DNA of 64,000 nt from Labilithrix sp. (GCA_019637195.1 JAHBWA010000010.1:48577-112576), one strand, 5' to 3'; positions 27,589-38,136 are shown, counted from the first letter of the stretch. Translations and numbers: made by a program. The notes: a model not told the origin generated them from the letters alone.

Positions 27589-28464
27589 ATGGCCGCGAAA
27601 GCTTCGCCGAAAACATCCCGCAAGGAGCCGGCCCCGCCGGCGGCGCGGTCAAAGCGCAAGCTGGCCGCCGCTCTCCCCGTTGAGCCGCCGCCGAAGCCGC
27701 TCACGCTCGAAGAGCGCGTCGCCAAGCTCGAGGAGCGGCTGCTCGCCGCCGGACCGGAGTTCCAGAAGGCGTACCGCGACAGCCTCGATATGTCGTGGAT
27801 CTACCACGACAGCGCGCTCGAGGGCTCGGTCTACACCGGCCAGGAGCTCAAGGCCGCGATCGAAGACGCCGCCGCGCCGCTCGTGACCGACTCGAGCATC
27901 CAGCCGATCTGCGAGGAGATCCGGCGCCACCGCGAGGCGCTCGACTACATCCGCGACTACGCGACCAAGAAGCGGCAGCCGATCAACATCGACGTCGTGA
28001 AGAAGATCTACCTCATCCTCCATCCGGAGGAGGGGGACATCAAGACGGTGAAGTACCGCAAGGACATCCCGCAGCACCGTCTCTACTTCCACGAGTACGC
28101 GCCGCCGGACAAGATCACCTACAAGGTCCGGCAGATCCTCGACTGGACGAACGATCCGGAGACGCGCCGCACGCGCAGCGCCGTCCGCATCGCGGCGCGC
28201 GCGCACTACGACCTGCTCCGCGTGTTCCCGTTCGCGAGCGACAGCGGCAAGGTCGCCCGCCTCTTCATGAACCTGCTCCTCTTGCGGAACGGCTACCCGC
28301 CGGCGATCGTCCACTCGACCGAGCGCCAGCGCTACTACGAGGCCCTCAAGGGCTCGAGCGCGGCGATGACGCAGATCGTGCACGAGTCGATCGAGAACAA
28401 CCTCGGCTCGGTCGAGAAGCTGCTCGAGATGCACGAGAGCAAGGGCTACACGGTGAGGGTCTGA
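27589..28464 (+). CDS. Fic-like protein with a degenerate catalytic motif
   Basis: A 291-residue protein with ATG start and a Lys/Pro-rich N-terminus (1-35). Residues about 60-280 have the Fic layout: an inhibitory-helix-like DSALEGS (74-80) corresponding to the S/T-x-x-x-E-G/N motif, then HPEEGDIKTVKYRKD in the flap region, and RVFPFASDSGKVARLFMN (211-228) where active Fic proteins have HPFxDGNGRxxR. The catalytic His is Phe213, and Gly, Asn and first Arg are replaced by Asp, Ser and Lys; Arg224 is kept. Transfer of AMP from ATP is therefore unlikely by the standard mechanism. It ends 18 bases before hisF on the same strand. Confidence 0.82.
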   Translation: MAAKASPKTSRKEPAPPAARSKRKLAAALPVEPPPKPLTLEERVAKLEERLLAAGPEFQKAYRDSLDMSWIYHDSALEGSVYTGQELKAAIEDAAAPLVTDSSIQPICEEIRRHREALDYIRDYATKKRQPINIDVVKKIYLILHPEEGDIKTVKYRKDIPQHRLYFHEYAPPDKITYKVRQILDWTNDPETRRTRSAVRIAARAHYDLLRVFPFASDSGKVARLFMNLLLLRNGYPPAIVHSTERQRYYEALKGSSAAMTQIVHESIENNLGSVEKLLEMHESKGYTVRV

Positions 28465-28482
28465 AGCGCCCTCGTCAGTGAC

Positions 28483-29282
<800 letters not shown>

Positions 29283-29286
<4 letters not shown>

Positions 29287-31519
29287 GCTCGCTCGAGACC
29301 TCGGTGACCCTCGAGGACGTCTTCACCGTCGTCGAGGCCAAGCGCGTCCCGCTCGCGCCGGAGCTCGCCGGATACCTCACGCTCGAGATCGCCGACGGGA
29401 CGGACGCGGGCAGCGGCGACGTCGATCCGAAGACGGTGTTCATCAGCGAGGAGGGCACGGTCGCCCTCGTCCGTCCGAAGAAGGACAGCGTCTCCGGCGA
29501 CGCCGAGGCGAGCGTGCGCGCGCTGCTCGCGAAGCTGCTCGACGCGAGCGGCTCGGGGACGCCGGCGCTGACGACGGCCGCGAAGCGCAAGCCGGGCAAC
29601 GGCCTGCCGGCGCTGGTCGAGGAGCTCGAGGCGGCGCTCATCCCGGTGAACCGCGCCGCAGGCCGGCGCGCGCTCGCCCGCCTCGCGCGCGAGGCGAAGC
29701 GGGTGCTGCTCGGCGTGGGACGGAACGCCTCGGTGCCGTCGGTCCACAACCGGCCCGACGCCCCGGCGCGCGTGGCGGCCGGCCCCCACGGCCGCCCGGC
29801 GCTGCGAAAGCGCTGACGACGACAGGCCGTCGGAGCCGAAGCTCCCCGCGCAGAAGGCCGGCGACGCGAGCGCAGGCCTGCGCAAGGCGACGTCGCCGTA
29901 CGCCGCGTCGGCGCCTGACGAGGCCGGGTGACGGCGAAGCGCGAACCAGCTCCGAGCTCGCCTCGAGCATAGAACGCCGTCGACAGCGGCCCGGTCGACG
30001 GAGAAGAGCGAGCCGAAGCCGGCGTGACGCCGCGCGCGGCGGCTTCGGCGGCGTCTCGCCCGGCGCCGGCGGTGCTCCCTCCCCGCCGGTGAAGGGCGCG
30101 TCGGGTCCCCCTGACCGCCGCCGCCGCCGGCGCGACGAACCGCCGACGACAAACGCGAAGGCGCGTCCGCGCCGCCCTCGGTCGTCGAGCCCAAGGCGGA
30201 CATCCCTGCGCTGACGCTCCGGCGGCGACGAGGTCGACAGCCCGCTCGACTCTTCGGCGTCTCGAGCGCGCACGAGGACAAGCAGATGGCGCGCGAGCTG
30301 AAGGCGATGGCCGGCCTGGAGCCCGACGCCGCGCCGCCGCCCGACGCCAAGACGCTCTCGCGGAGCTCACGAAGGACGTCGGCAAGTGACCTCCCTGAAG
30401 AAGCTCGACTCGAGCGTCGACGGCGACAGCGTCGAGGCGCCCTCGCGATGACCGACGTGAGCGGGCGCCGATCCACGCGCCGGTGGCCGCGAAGAACGAC
30501 GCCGTCCCCCGGTCGCGCCCGCCGCCCCGCCCGCGCCCGCGAACTCCTGCCGAGCCCGCTCTTCGGCGGCATGGAGCGAGCGAAGGCCGCCGGCGACCGC
30601 GGGCGCGCCCGGGCGGCGCTCCGCCAGGCGGCCGAAGCCGCCCCGGCCCCTCCTCGTCGCCGAGGCTCCGCGCGCCGACCCTCCCTTCAAGCAGCCGATC
30701 CGCCGCGCTTCGATCCGCCGAAGAGCAAGGCGCCGCCGGCCTCCTCGACGGCGTCGGGCGCGCGCGCTGAAGTCGACGCGCCGGCGTCGACGACGCAGCC
30801 CGGCGAAGCGCTCGCGCCTGGCTGCGGCCAGCGGCCCCGCGCGCCGAAGACCGGGATGGCGATGCTCGCTGCCCTCGTCGTGCCTTCGCTGCGGGCGGAC
30901 CGCCGCGACCTGAAGTTTGCGCCTCAGGGTCTTCACCGGCAAGAAGAGGCCGGCCGCCCGACGACCGCGACGCCGAGCGTCGCGACGCCGGCGCCGAAGT
31001 GCAAGGTCGCGCCTTCGTGCTCACCGACGCCGGCCAACGCCGAGATCCTCCTGCGTCGGTCAGGCGCCGCTCGACGTCGAGCGGATGCCGGTCGGCACGC
31101 GCCTCGAGCTCGTCGCGACGGCCGAGGTACACGCGCCGCGCCGCGCGGTCATCAAGGGCGAGTCGTACCCGGGACAAGGGTCCGACGGCAAGTGCACGAG
31201 GTGCCGATCCAGCTTCGACCCGACGTGAAGGCGAAGCCCGGGACGATCGATCTGTGGCCGGCCGCCGAGCCGGGCAGTCAGGTCGGCGTCGGGCGCGCCC
31301 GGGACCGTGCACGTCGTCTCGAACGCGCGGCGCCGAGGTCTGGCTCCTGCGGCCCGCCCGATGGCGGGCATCGACCAGCTCATGCGGACGCGACATCGAC
31401 GTCCCTCGCCGGGCCCCGCCCGCGCAAGCGTCTCCACGTCGGGAGAAGGACGTCGCGACCGGAGGCCGACGCGACCGGAACAAGGTCGTGACGCTTGCGC
31501 GAAGGAGTCGACGAAGTAG
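29283..31519 (+). pseudogene. Frameshift-broken PEGA-like membrane protein
   Basis: Opens with ATG-less GTG at 29283, overlapping hisF by four bases, and reads cleanly for about 150 residues (SSLETSVTLEDVFTVVEAKR; helical ALVEELEAALIPVNRAAGRR). From about 29.75 kb the meaningful frame changes repeatedly. Pieces that still look coding, in order: LFGVSSAHEDKQMARELKAM, LAELTKDVGK, a hydrophobic GMAMLAALVV (possible membrane helix), FVLTDAG, QAPLDVERMPVGTRLELVA, EVPIQLRP, KPGTIDLWPAAEPGSQVG, TVHVVSN and a final VVTL. The RLELVATAEGY-like segment resembles PEGA domains. Stitched length would be about 740 residues. I count at least seven frame changes. The end at 31519 is the likely stop but not certain. 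Confidence 0.6.
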
Positions 31520-31524
31520 ACCGC

Positions 31525-32025
31525 GCGCCGAGGGCGCGCACCGTGGGGTCTGCGCGACGTCGACCGGGACGCACGAGTCAGCGGCCCGCAGGCGCGCCCG
31601 CGCATCCGGGCTGCACGTCGACCGGGACGCGATCAGGTCCGCGTCGTCGCAAGCGCGCCTGCAGTCCGTCGCGCACGAGCGGCACGTCGACCGGCAGTCG
31701 GACGCGCAGTCGTCGAAGGCTTCGCGGCAGCCGCGCCTGCAGCGGTTGCTGTTCCCGCACCCGTCGAGGCAGGTCAGCGGTCGCTTCGCAGGACGAAAGG
31801 GCACGTGGCCATCGTCGAGACGCAGGCCGCCCCGGCGGCAGGCGTCGGCGCCCGCGTCGGCGGCCGCTGCCGCGTCGGGGTTCGCGGCGTCGGCGGCGTC
31901 GGCCGCGGCGTCGCCCGTCACGTCGCGTTCGACTCCGCGCCCGAGGCCACCTCGAACTTCTCGAAGTCCCGGTGCAGGCCACACCGCCGAAGCGGCGACC
32001 GCGCGCGGCCGCGAAGGCGATCGTG
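31525..32025 (-). pseudogene. Frameshift-broken Cys-rich lipoprotein
   Basis: Read on the minus strand, two frames join into one protein: a hydrophobic start ending FGGVACTGTS (lipobox-like), an Asp/Ala-rich spacer (DAADAANPDAAAAADAG), then a region with about 14 Cys in 90 residues, including LTCLDGCG, CRRGCREAFDDCASDCRSTC, CATDCRRAC and CVPVDVAQTPRC. The start codon and the exact end cannot be fixed. The Cys-pair spacing suggests a disulphide-rich secreted domain. It follows the TPR-type gene closely on the same strand and converges on the PEGA-like gene. Confidence 0.5.
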
Positions 32026-32043
32026 AGGCTCGGCCTTCTACGG

Positions 32044-33067
32044 TCAGAACCCCCGAACGCCGAGGGAGCGGAGGGGCTCGCCGTCAGGCGCGGAGACCCC
32101 CGAGGTTCTTCGGCGCGCCGAGGACGGAACAGCGTCACGCCGTGGCCGCGAAGCGCAGCGAAGACGCTCGAGTCCGGACGTTCCAGAGCGTTTGCTGCGT
32201 CCTGCCCGTCGAGATGTCGCCCTCGCGGCCCGGAGAGCAGCGCACGGACCCTCCGCCGCACGCCTCTCGAGGCCGGAGTACGTCCCGCTGCCATCGCGCC
32301 GGCGACGATGAAGGTCGCCAGCCCGGCCACGGCCACGCCGGCGGCCCCGAACGCGAGCGGACGCGTCCACCCACGGGCGTCGGCGGGCGCGGCCTCGATC
32401 GCACGTTCCTCCTGCGGCGAGGCGACGACGCGGACGGAGCGTCGGCGGCGGCGTCGATCGCGATCCTTTGCGCTCGCTGGCGCGGACGTCGGGACGCTCC
32501 CGGTGATCGGCGGCTGGCTGCCCGGCGCGTCCTGACGACCACCGCGACCCGGCCCGGAGCGAATGGGGACGGGCTCGGCCCAGCCTCCACGCCGGACCCG
32601 TCCGAGACGCGCAGCGCCGTCTCCGGCGCCGCGTGCGTCACGACGATCCGATCGGCTGAGCTCGGCTCGAAGCAGCGCGCGCTTCTCGCTCGACGCGGTG
32701 GTCGCCGCCTGCTCGTAGCGAGCGTCTTCGTGGACGGCCCTGGGTCTTCGACGGCGACGCGCCCGAGCGCTCGACGTACGCCGCGACCGTGCGGCCCATG
32801 TCGCGGAGGCAGCGGTCGACGAGGCGCGGTTGGGGCTCGCGACGATGTCGAGCGACGCGTGGAGCTCCCGGCAGGAGCGCGGCCTGCAATTCTCGCGCCG
32901 TAGAGCTCACGCCCCTTGAGGAAGCGGCGCTGCGCTCGCTCGCGCTGCACTGGCGTGCCGCCGGGCGGGGAGACGCCTGCCGCGTGCGCCGCGCTCGGCA
33001 AAGCGTAAACGCGAGACCGGAGCGACAGGAGGAACACCAGCGAGGCGCGTCGGAGGGTGCAGTTCAT
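32044..33067 (-). pseudogene. Frameshift-broken TPR-type exported protein
   Basis: ATG at 33067 gives a signal-like MNCTLRRASLVFLLSLRS. Pieces in three frames fit the common myxobacterial layout of a signal peptide, one or two tetratricopeptide repeats (QRRFLKGRELYGA, CLRDMGRTVAAYVE), a beta domain (VVTHAAPETALRV), a Pro-rich linker, one membrane helix (AGLATFIVAGAMA) and an intervening CxPGREGDI-RGRTQQTL segment, ending LGVRGF at 32044. Such proteins are often encoded beside Ser/Thr kinases, as here: it starts ten bases after the pseudokinase stop. At least five frame changes. Confidence 0.6.
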
Positions 33068-33077
33068 GGAAGCGTTG

Positions 33078-35304
33078 TCAGATCCCGAGAGGTTCGTAGC
33101 GACGGGAGGGCGGGCGTCGGGAGAGCGCGACGAGCCGGAGGGCGCCTGCTGGTCTGCGCCGCGGGCGGCGACGGAGCAGCGCCGCGCGCGGACGACGCCC
33201 CTCCGCGCCGCCCTGCGACGGCAGCGCAGCGCCTTCGTGCGCGACGGGCGCTGACACCTTCAGGCTCGCGCGCGCCGGCGCGACGACACGGCTCGCGGTC
33301 TCGTCCTCGGCAGCGCCGGTCGAGCCGCCGGCCGTCGCATCGCCCGTGGTCGCGCTTCAGCCGCGCCGCCCGTCGTAGCGTGCAGCGTCGCGTCTCCTTC
33401 GTGAAGATGAAACCGCTCAGCGCGACGACGCCGAGGGCGGCGGCGAGCAGGAGGGGCCGACCGCGACCGCCGCGCGACGGACGCGACGCTTCCTCGACGT
33501 CGCCTGTCGCGATCGTCCACCCGGGGCGTCGAGCGCGCCGGATCGCCTGCCCGGGCGCCGGGCGCGCTCGTCTCGTGATGCAGCGTCATGGCCGCGCGGG
33601 CCTTCTTTCGACGACGACGCTCGAGGTCGAGCGCGAGACGTCGGCGGAGCTGCTCGTCGGAGGGCGCAGCGACCGGCGGTGACGCGATCGTCCACCACGA
33701 GCGGCCTGCTGCTCGTGGGTGAGGCCGGTAGGCCGGCCGCCAACGCGGCGGTTGGCGGAGCGGCCAACACCGGCGACGACGACGGCGCGCCGGGCGGAGC
33801 GACCAACGCCGGCGACGACGACGGCGCGCCGGGCGGAGCGGCGGCGGGCGGAGCGACCACAACGCCGGCGACGACGACGGCGCGGCGGGCGGAGCGGCGG
33901 CGGGCGGAGCGCCAACACCGGCGCGAGGAACGGGCGGCGCCGGGCGGAGCGGGCCGGCCACGAGGCGCGGCGCGGTTATTCGCTGGGGCCACCACGGGCG
34001 CGCGAGGAACGGGCGGAGCGGCCGGGCGCGGAGCGGCTACCGCGGGCGCGCGGGACAGCGGAGCGGCCGGCGCGGAGCCGAGGCGATCTCTTCGAGATCG
34101 AGCGACGAGGGCTCGACCTCCACCCGTCGTCCGCCTCCGACGGCGGTGGAACGTGATCGGCTCCGCGTGCCTTCCCGACGCGCTCGACGGCGCTCTGCCG
34201 CCCGCGGCGCCTTAGCGTCTGCGGTGCCTCCATGCCTGCGGCGCTCCCTCCGCATCTGCGGCGCCTCTATTCGCGGCGCCTCCGCGGTCCGCGAGGCCGG
34301 CTTCGGGCCTGCATCGCCACGATGGACTGCGAGCCTGCGCGGCGGCGCTGCCCGACGAGGTCGGATCGAAGCGCAGCGGCGGCCGCGAATGCGATCGCCG
34401 TCGACCTCGTTCACCCAATCCCGCGACGACGCTGCCCGTCGCGATGCGCGCGGCTGGCAGCTTCCGCAGCCTGAGGCCATCTCCGTCGCCGTCCGGAAGC
34501 GGAGCGCGGATCGAACGCGAGCGCGCGCATCGCGATGTCGGCAAGCGCCTGGTACGGAGAGCCCGGCGCGCGCGGACGCGCGGTCCACCCCACGCTGCCG
34601 CGAGCACACGTGGATCGCGCTCGTCGCAGCCGCTTGCCGGTCAGCGCCTCCATAGGATGACGCCGGCCGCGTGGACGTCGGCGCGCGCAAAGTCGATCGG
34701 CGCGCGGTCGAGCGTCTCGGGCGCGGCGTAGCCGACTTCGGAGCCCGCCGCGACCGTGAGCGGACGCGGGCGCAGCGCGTTGACCAGGCGCCACGCCGTC
34801 GCGACCGACGACCCACGTTCGCTGACAGAGCCTTCCGTGGACCGCGCCGATCGGCGTGCGGGCGTTGTCCCGAAGGCCGTGGAGCCCGTGGAGCCCGGCG
34901 AGGACGTCGAGCAGGACGCGGACGAGCACGTCGAGCGGAAGGGCAGCGCCACGTCCGGCGGCGATCGCCGACAGATCGGCGAGCGTCGCGCCGTCCACGA
35001 GCTCGCTCGCCAGCGTGAGGTCTCCGCCGACGAGGTCGACGTGCTTGATCCGCGCGATGTTCGGGTGCCAGTTCTTCGCCAGACACTGCGCGTCGCGGAG
35101 GAGGAGGCCGAGCTCCTCCGCCGCGAGCACGGTCGCGCCCTCGAGCACGGCCGCGCCGCCCGCCGCTCTGCGCGCGAAGCGATGGACGACGACGAGCTCG
35201 TGAGGCTCTCGAATCGCCGCGTACGAACGCTGCGCGCGAGCTCCGAGCTCACGCAAGATCCGATACGCAACGACGCCTGACGCTGGGGCGACGCCGCTCG
35301 ACAT
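33078..35304 (-). pseudogene. Frameshift-broken pseudokinase with a repeat-rich linker
   Basis: ATG at 35304. The first about 155 residues read cleanly and form a kinase N-lobe (VAYRILRELGA, HPNIARIKHVDLVGGDLTLASELVDG). Then frames change; pieces continue as AVHGRLCQ in place of HRDLKP, VVGRDGVA, LVNALRP where DFG would be, GSEVGYAAPETL (an APE motif) and DVHAAGVILWEALTGKRL-like sequence, LADIAMRALAFDP. The catalytic Asp and the DFG Asp are missing in the readable pieces, so this is a pseudokinase even if repaired. Downstream are a low-complexity linker with the 39-base repeat, a likely membrane helix (ALGVVALSGFIFTKE) and a short tail to a stop at 33078. Confidence 0.6.
33755..33900 (-). repeat. 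39-base tandem repeat in the pseudokinase linker
   Basis: Two near-perfect 39-base units (33755, 33794) followed by two altered ones (about 33833-33888). In the coding frame on the minus strand each unit gives a 13-residue Ala/Pro/Ser block of the type APPGAPSSSPALV. Decayed copies of the GGCGGAGCG core continue to about 34080. Confidence 0.8.
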
Positions 35305-35605
35305 CCAAGCTCGAGTTTAGCGTACGATGACAACACAACTTACCAGCGCGACCGGACTGCCACGTTTTTCATCGCCTAGCGTGCGATGAACGGCGCGCCG
35401 AGCCTACCTCCGCAGCGCATCGGCGCCTCGCGCTCGCGGGCGGGGCAGCTCCCCTCCCGATCGCCGCTCCCCGACGCAGACCGCCCCCCGACAGAGGCCG
35501 AAGCGAGCGCCACCTGCTCCGGATCCTCGTGAAATGCGCTGCGGCGACCCGGGGTGCGTTGGCTAGCCATTGACCGGCGGCCGATGCAGCCGGCATCCTG
35601 CAGCG
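35305..35605. other. Intergenic gap with no recognised feature
   Basis: Between the divergent pseudokinase and TerB-like genes. The part at 35310-35375 is AT-rich for this genome and should contain the kinase promoter; no clear boxes, RNA or repeat was found. Confidence 0.4.
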
Positions 35606-35992
35606 ATGAACGAGGAAGAATTCGCGATCGTCCGAGGGCTCGTTCCGGTCGCGTGGGCGGACGGCTCATTCGCCGACAAGGAGAAGGAGATGCTCGAGGC
35701 GCTGCTCGACGCGTACGGCGCGAGCGACGCTCAGAAGAGCGAGCTCCGCGACTACGCCAAGGAGAAGCGGACGCTCGAGGACATCGACCTCCAGGAGCTG
35801 TCCGCCGGCGATCGGCGCGTCCTCCTTCAGTGCGCGGTCCTCCTCAGCTTCGCCGACGGCGAGCAGGACGTCACGGAGTCGAAGCTCCTCGGCGAGCTCG
35901 CGATCAAGCTGCGGATCCCCGCGGACGAGGCGAAGCACGTCATCTCGGAGGCCGAGGTGCGCGCGAAGAAGAACCTCGAGCTGCTCGGCTGA
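35606..35992 (+). CDS. TerB-like (tellurite-resistance TerB fold) protein
   Basis: A 128-residue all-helical protein. The ATG at 35606 is preferred over the in-frame upstream codon at 35570. It has the TerB/DjlA-N signature twice: VAWADGSFADKEKEMLE (residues about 12-28) and LSFADGEQDVTESKLL (about 83-98), both with the acidic residues that bind metal in TerB. Proteins of this size are found in many bacteria outside ter operons, with unknown role. It is alone and converges on the receiver gene across a tandem repeat. Confidence 0.85.
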   Translation: MNEEEFAIVRGLVPVAWADGSFADKEKEMLEALLDAYGASDAQKSELRDYAKEKRTLEDIDLQELSAGDRRVLLQCAVLLSFADGEQDVTESKLLGELAIKLRIPADEAKHVISEAEVRAKKNLELLG

Positions 35993-36030
35993 TCCCGCTG
36001 AACGGCTGACGTCTCCGAGGCACGCCGGAG

Positions 36031-36168
36031 GCTCGGCGCGGAGAGCCCGCCGACGTCTTCAGCGGACCGACCGCTGCGGCTCGGCGCGGAGAGCCGCCGA
36101 CGTCTTCAGCGGACCGACCGCTGCGGCTCGGCGCGGAGAGCCGCCGACGTCTTCAGCGGACCGACCGA
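36031..36168. repeat. Tandem hairpin repeat between convergent genes
   Basis: Three 43-48 base units begin at 36031, 36079 and 36126. Units two and three contain a perfect GCGGCTC/GAGCCGC inverted repeat with an eight-base loop, and unit one a shortened version, so the array would fold into serial hairpins. It sits between the TerB-like stop and the receiver stop and may act as a two-way terminator; there is no T-run. Confidence 0.8.
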
Positions 36169-36188
36169 CCTCCTCAGCGGACCGACCG

Positions 36189-36566
36189 CTACCACTGCCC
36201 GCTGCGGCGCTGCAGAGACTCGATCTCCTTGAGCAGCGCCAGCGGGCTGAAGGGCTTTTCGTAGTACGCCGTGGCGCCGGCCTCGTGGGCGCGGCGCTTG
36301 ATCTCGTCGTCGTTCATCGCGCTGATGATGATGACGGGCGTGTCCTTGATGTCCTTGTCCGCGCGGATCTTCTCGCAGACCTGGATCCCGTCGTAGGCCC
36401 CGGGCAGGTTGATGTCGAGGAGGATGACGTGGGGCTTCCACGCGAACGCCTCCTCGAGCCCGCGCGCGCCAGAGGAGGCGCTGCGCACGTCGAAACCGCG
36501 CGCGGCCATGAGCGCCTGGATCATCCGGACGATCGAATCCGAGTCCTCGACGATCAACACTCGCAT
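36189..36566 (-). CDS. Single-domain response regulator (CheY-like)
   Basis: A 125-residue receiver domain only. Key residues: acidic pair in IVEDSDS (residues 7-9), phosphoacceptor Asp in HVILLDINLPG (about 51), the Ser/Thr switch in IIISAM, and Lys in YYEKPF. No output domain. It starts 52 bases after the stop of the histidine-kinase-like gene on the same strand, so it is a natural partner in that operon, though that kinase lacks its phosphoacceptor His. Confidence 0.95.
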   Translation of the reverse strand: MRVLIVEDSDSIVRMIQALMAARGFDVRSASSGARGLEEAFAWKPHVILLDINLPGAYDGIQVCEKIRADKDIKDTPVIIISAMNDDEIKRRAHEAGATAYYEKPFSPLALLKEIESLQRRSGQW

Positions 36567-36618
36567 CGCAGTCCGTCTCTCTCCGCCCCTTCGACGGGGC
36601 CGTCAACTCGAGCTCGAC

Positions 36619-38067
36619 TCAGCTCTTCGCGAAGGTCACCGCGACCCGAAGGCCGCTCGCGCCAGCATCGGGCGCGCTACCTGCGCCCGCGGTCTGCGCC
36701 CTGAGCGGGGCGTCCGACAGCTCGAGCATCGCGCCCTGGCAGGCGGCGAGCTCGGCGGCGAGGAAGATCGGCAGGCCGCTCGGACGCCCGTAGGCACCGG
36801 CGTGCGTCTCGAGCGCCAAGAACGCCCGACGGCCCGAGGCCGGGAGCGAAGAGCCGGAGTCGTCGATCACGAGCCGCGCGCCGGCGTTGCCGTCGGGGGC
36901 GACCACCGTCACCTCGACGCTCGAGCCGCGGGGCGACGCCTCGATCGCGTGGGCGACGAGCTCGCGGATCAGCACGCCGAGCGCCTTCGCGCCGCGACGC
37001 ACCTGCGCGCGCTCGCCCTCCGGGCTCGTCCGGACGATGACCTTGACCTCGTCGCGCTCCGCCATGTTCGCGAGCGCCCTGACGGTGCTCTTCACGACGT
37101 CGCCGAGATCGATCTCGGTCTCCAGCTCGTCGGCCCGGAGCTCGCCGATCGCGCCGAGCCCCGTGATGATCTCCTGGGTGTGGGCGACCCGGCGGCGGAG
37201 CGTCTCGAGCTGCTCGTCGGTGACCTCGTGACGCCGCATCGAGGCGAGCTCGCCGCGCGCGGGGCCGAGCGCGTTGCGGAGCTCGGAGGCGACGCCCGCG
37301 CAGAGCTTCGTCATCGTCGAGAACCGCGCCGCAGGCGGGACGCCGGGCGCCGGCGGGACCGTCGAGACCGCCGTGACCTCCTCGCCGCGATCGAAGACGG
37401 CCGCGAGCTCGCGGGCGTAGACCTCGCCTTGCTTCCTGGCCTCGTCGAGCTCCTTGCGGAGCGCCGCGCTCTCGTTGCGATCGCTCGCGCCGTCGGCGGG
37501 GAACACCAGGACCTCGCTGCCGCCCTCCAGCTCGTGGCGGCCGCCGTAGCGGATGGCGACGCGGCTCAGCCACGCGCGCTCGGTGTCGGCGGTCGGAGAG
37601 CTGTCCGGGCCCAGGGCGACGGCGACCTTCACGTCATCGCCCTCGCGGCGCACGGTGACGGACGCGCCCTCGCCGCTGCCATGGCCGATGAGCACCTGGA
37701 TCATCCGGCGGAGATCGGCCTCGTCTCCGTAGACCTCGGTGCCGCTCCCGGGCTCGATCGAGACGCGCGCGTCCGGCGCGACCTCGACGATCAGCGCGGC
37801 GATGTCGATCCGCCCGCGCCGCGCCGCCGGGACGTTGCCCGGCTGCGGGACGGCGCGCTGGTTCAGGTTCGACAACATCTTCATGACGTCGTCGAGCGCG
37901 TCGAGCGAGGTCTCGACGCCCTGGGCGGGATCGTCGGCAGCGACCGGCGCAGGCGGCGCCTGCGTGCGGAGGAACTGCACGCCGACGCGGAGGCGCTCGG
38001 CGGCGTTCTGCGCCTCCTGCGTGAGGAGCCAGCTCAGCTCGTGACGAGTCAGGCGGCCTTTCGACAA
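36619..38067 (-). CDS. Histidine-kinase-like protein lacking the phosphoacceptor His
   Basis: A 482-residue cytoplasmic protein. The start is TTG, supported by GGAG eight bases upstream. The H-box region reads GVASELRNALGP (about residue 258), with Ser where GxAHExRNPL kinases have His. The C-terminal HATPase-like domain is also weak: the N-box is ELVAHAIEA with His in place of Asn, and G1 is DDSGSSLP. A second, more degenerate HATPase-like segment lies at about residues 95-190. A coiled segment (about 195-225) links them. It probably acts as a scaffold or phosphatase-like regulator. Operon position: after the aconitase-like gene, before the receiver gene. Confidence 0.82.
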   Translation of the reverse strand: MSKGRLTRHELSWLLTQEAQNAAERLRVGVQFLRTQAPPAPVAADDPAQGVETSLDALDDVMKMLSNLNQRAVPQPGNVPAARRGRIDIAALIVEVAPDARVSIEPGSGTEVYGDEADLRRMIQVLIGHGSGEGASVTVRREGDDVKVAVALGPDSSPTADTERAWLSRVAIRYGGRHELEGGSEVLVFPADGASDRNESAALRKELDEARKQGEVYARELAAVFDRGEEVTAVSTVPPAPGVPPAARFSTMTKLCAGVASELRNALGPARGELASMRRHEVTDEQLETLRRRVAHTQEIITGLGAIGELRADELETEIDLGDVVKSTVRALANMAERDEVKVIVRTSPEGERAQVRRGAKALGVLIRELVAHAIEASPRGSSVEVTVVAPDGNAGARLVIDDSGSSLPASGRRAFLALETHAGAYGRPSGLPIFLAAELAACQGAMLELSDAPLRAQTAGAGSAPDAGASGLRVAVTFAKS

Positions 38068-38136
38068 ACCAGCATCTCCGTTCGCAGTCGGTCTAGACCC
38101 GAACCCTGACGGTCCGAGCTACACCAACATAGAGGA

